From Brevundimonas sp. (GTDB taxonomy: Bacteria > Pseudomonadota > Alphaproteobacteria > Caulobacterales > Caulobacteraceae), in assembly GCF_030704825.1 (NCBI RefSeq), contig NZ_JAUYNX010000011.1, forward strand, positions 62,001 to 126,000: 64,000 nucleotides of DNA, read 5' to 3'. The position numbers were made by a program, and so were the translations under genes. How positions within the stretch are numbered: position 1 is the stretch's first letter; each line of letters opens with the position of its first letter. Under the pieces are notes generated by a model. That model searched no databases, was not told the origin of the DNA, and was given only the letters and a program-made list of their open reading frames with translations. Shown here one piece after another: positions 63,926 to 64,000 of this stretch.

Positions 63926-64000
63926 ATGAGGACGCTCGCGACGACGTCACTGGCCCTGTGCTGCCTGGTTCTGACCGCCGGCGAAACGACGGCCCGGTCC
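63926..64000 (+). CDS. Start of an exported protein, cut by the window end
   Basis: The first 25 codons of a gene: MRTLATTSLALCCLVLTAGE, a signal peptide, after a very strong GGGGGAGG Shine-Dalgarno at 63912-63919. No domain is visible in the window. Confidence 0.6.
   Translation, partial: MRTLATTSLALCCLVLTAGETTARS

Overview
The window is high-GC, gene-dense DNA from an alphaproteobacterium, most likely a Caulobacterales member close to Brevundimonas or Caulobacter. I infer this from gene content: an RpoH heat-shock sigma factor, a MucR-family zinc-finger regulator, two DUF2336 proteins beside fliI-fliJ, TTAACC-type CtrA half-sites near these genes, and a Rhodobacter/Caulobacter-type gene transfer agent (GTA) cluster. 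No tRNA, rRNA, CRISPR array, transposase or integrase was found. Many downstream genes start on GTG or TTG and overlap the upstream stop by four bases.

Layout. 1-3.4 kb: central carbon genes (3' end of gap, then pgk and a class I fructose-bisphosphate aldolase) with small membrane proteins and lipoproteins between them. 3.4-7 kb: a DUF2799 lipoprotein, an RluD-type pseudouridine synthase coupled to a murein-endopeptidase-like lipoprotein, and a ThuA-like lipoprotein. 7-12.4 kb: rpoH with a structured leader, a receiver protein with Glu at the phosphorylation site, purA, serC and a CbpA-type J-domain chaperone.

12.4-26.7 kb: a GTA structural cluster on the minus strand, transcribed from portal (g3) to the large host-recognition protein (g15). 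It contains g3, g3.5, g4-g10, g10.1 and g11-g15 but no terminase (g2) or g1. It is broken twice by plus-strand cargo: one unknown two-TM protein between protease and capsid, and three DUF805 membrane proteins, two with an N-terminal cold-shock-like domain, between tape measure and distal tail. An AT-rich 250-bp region upstream of the portal gene carries an exact match to the IHF consensus next to a 23-bp palindrome, and is the likely GTA promoter. The capsid gene carries a translated REP-like repeat in the linker after its N-terminal coiled coil.

26.7-34.8 kb: a GAF-PAS-PAS hybrid histidine kinase, a divergent YcgN-type cysteine-cluster protein and ABC-F ATPase, a 645-bp non-coding stretch with strong overlapping hairpins, and an NMT1/THI5-type ABC importer operon. 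34.8-42.8 kb: a Pro/Ala-rich exported protein, DUF2336, mucR, DUF2336, cysK, fliI-fliJ, and a GH10 xylanase-like lipoprotein overlapping fliJ. 42.8-48.4 kb: housekeeping genes (CinA-like, map, radC, GNAT, bolA, aldo/keto reductase, monothiol glutaredoxin, thioesterase).

48.4-55 kb: a beta-lactamase-fold hydrolase, rpsD, an MBL-fold lipoprotein, sodB and several exported proteins of unknown role. 55-58 kb: a glutathione-dependent formaldehyde detoxification cluster (adhC, two VOC proteins, fghA). 58-64 kb: a small membrane protein coupled to a sirtuin, a trmJ/TPR-sulfotransferase/S1-P1 nuclease group, a glutathione S-transferase, a 3D-domain exported protein and the start of one more exported protein.

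The parts most worth attention are the interrupted, terminase-less GTA cluster with its candidate IHF promoter, the CSD-like/DUF805 triplet inside it, the REP element inside the capsid gene, and the structured 31.6-32.2 kb intergenic region.
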